Shown here in pieces: positions 5,021-5,405 of a stretch of 5,405 nucleotides of DNA. The stretch covers positions 1 through 5,405 of the forward strand of contig JBDQGY010000261.1 of the NCBI GenBank assembly GCA_040265175.1, read 5' to 3'. The DNA is from JAAZXR01 sp040265175 (GTDB taxonomy: Bacteria; Myxococcota_A; Polyangia; Nannocystales; Nannocystaceae). Made by a program: the position numbers and the translations under genes. Under the pieces are notes generated by a model that ran no database searches, was not told the origin of the DNA, and worked only from the letters and a program-made list of their open reading frames with translations. Every line of letters begins with the position of its first letter. The stretch's first letter is position 1.

Positions 5021-5405
5021 ATGTTTCGAAGCTGTCGTTCGTTGACTTGTCTACTCGCGCTCGGAATGAGCTCCCTCACCGGCTGTGGTGAGGACCCAAC
5101 GCAAGCGGTGGGAAGCTCCTCGAGTGGAGCAGATAACTCCACCACCGGTGACGTAGATGGAACGGCCGGCGAGACGGCGAGCGAGAGCGGCACCAACGGC
5201 AACGACGCCGGCGATGGCGATGGCGACGGTGACCCCTCCACCACTGGCGACGGTGACGGTGACGGCGACCCCTCCACCACTGGCGACGGTGACGGTGACG
5301 GCGACGGCGACCCCTCCACCACTGGCGACGGTGATGGCGACGGCGACCCCTCCACCACTGGCGACGGTGATGGCGACGGTGACGGCGACCCCTCCACCAC
5401 TGGCG
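5021..5405 (+). CDS. Secreted lipoprotein with Gly-Asp-rich repeats (partial, C-terminus beyond right edge)
   Basis: The ATG at 5021 opens a frame that continues to the window edge (128 complete codons). The N-terminus has two Arg (R3, R6), a hydrophobic core (LTCLLALGMSSL, 8-19) and the lipobox L19-T-G-C22, so signal peptidase II cleavage and lipid attachment at C22 are well supported. Mature residues 22-63 are Ser/Thr/Gly-rich. From residue 64 come five units of (GD)4-5-PSTT, then the window ends. Such stretches are acidic, flexible and often linkers between the membrane anchor and a distal domain; alternating Asp could bind calcium, but no EF-hand, dockerin or RTX consensus is visible. The functional domain is presumably outside the window, so no function is assigned. 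No clear ribosome-binding site: AAGG at 5000-5003 is 17 nt from the ATG. It follows hisC on the same strand, but the 208-bp AT-rich gap suggests its own promoter. Confidence 0.88.
   Translation, partial: MFRSCRSLTCLLALGMSSLTGCGEDPTQAVGSSSSGADNSTTGDVDGTAGETASESGTNGNDAGDGDGDGDPSTTGDGDGDGDPSTTGDGDGDGDGDPSTTGDGDGDGDPSTTGDGDGDGDGDPSTTG
5210..5405 (+). repeat. In-frame tandem repeats encoding (Gly-Asp)n-Pro-Ser-Thr-Thr
   Basis: Units lie at 5210-5245, 5246-5281, 5282-5323, 5324-5359 and 5360-5401 (36, 36, 42, 36 and 42 bp), and a further one begins at 5402. The CCC-TCC-ACC-ACT part is identical in all five; the variation is in the number of GGC/GGT-GAC/GAT hexamers (4, 4, 5, 4, 5) and in their third bases. 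The array continues past the window edge. Confidence 0.97.

Noticed and set aside
5008..5400. Minus-strand frame encoding (PS)n-VVEG repeats
   Set aside because: Antisense of the lipoprotein repeat array. The plus strand has a start, signal peptide and lipobox; this frame has none.
5210..5405. Repeat array as a CRISPR
   Set aside because: Units are contiguous, in frame and translate to a regular peptide; there are no unique spacers.

Overview
The window is high-GC DNA with five recognisable protein genes, two of them cut by the window ends. The best guess for the source is a myxobacterium of the Nannocystaceae type (Plesiocystis/Enhygromyxa-like). This rests on the base composition and on a secreted lipoprotein carrying (Gly-Asp)n-Pro-Ser-Thr-Thr repeats, a style I associate with that group. 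It is an inference, not a proven identification.

Layout, left to right. (1) Positions 479-1, minus strand: the first 159 codons of a secreted von Willebrand factor A (vWA) protein resembling the start of PilY1-type pilus proteins; it runs off the left edge. A perfect 16-bp inverted repeat lies at that very edge, inside the coding sequence. (2) Positions 480-1019: a gap with no convincing gene. It holds an AT-rich patch with inverted repeats, probably the control region of the vWA gene, and two hairpins that probably end metK transcription. (3) Positions 2165-1020, minus strand: metK, complete, S-adenosylmethionine synthetase. (4) Positions 2166-2404: the spacer between the divergent metK and hisD genes, with a four-copy AGGTG tandem repeat and a hairpin. 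(5) Positions 2405-3718 and 3715-4812, plus strand: hisD and hisC, complete and overlapping by 4 bp as ATGA. They encode histidinol dehydrogenase and histidinol-phosphate aminotransferase. (6) Positions 4813-5020: an intergenic spacer with a strikingly AT-rich core (22% GC over 4871-4920). (7) Positions 5021 to the right edge, plus strand: the start of a lipoprotein with a clear lipobox and a repetitive Gly-Asp region.

HisC and HisD act in the same pathway: HisC makes histidinol phosphate, a phosphatase not present here converts it to histidinol, and HisD oxidises histidinol to histidine. MetK supplies SAM and has no direct link to the histidine genes beyond a shared divergent spacer. The two envelope or secreted proteins at the edges look functionally separate from the metabolic core. 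I see no CRISPR array, tRNA, rRNA, transposase or phage gene. The central genes are ordinary housekeeping; the curiosities are the edge inverted repeat, the AT-rich spacers and the repetitive lipoprotein.
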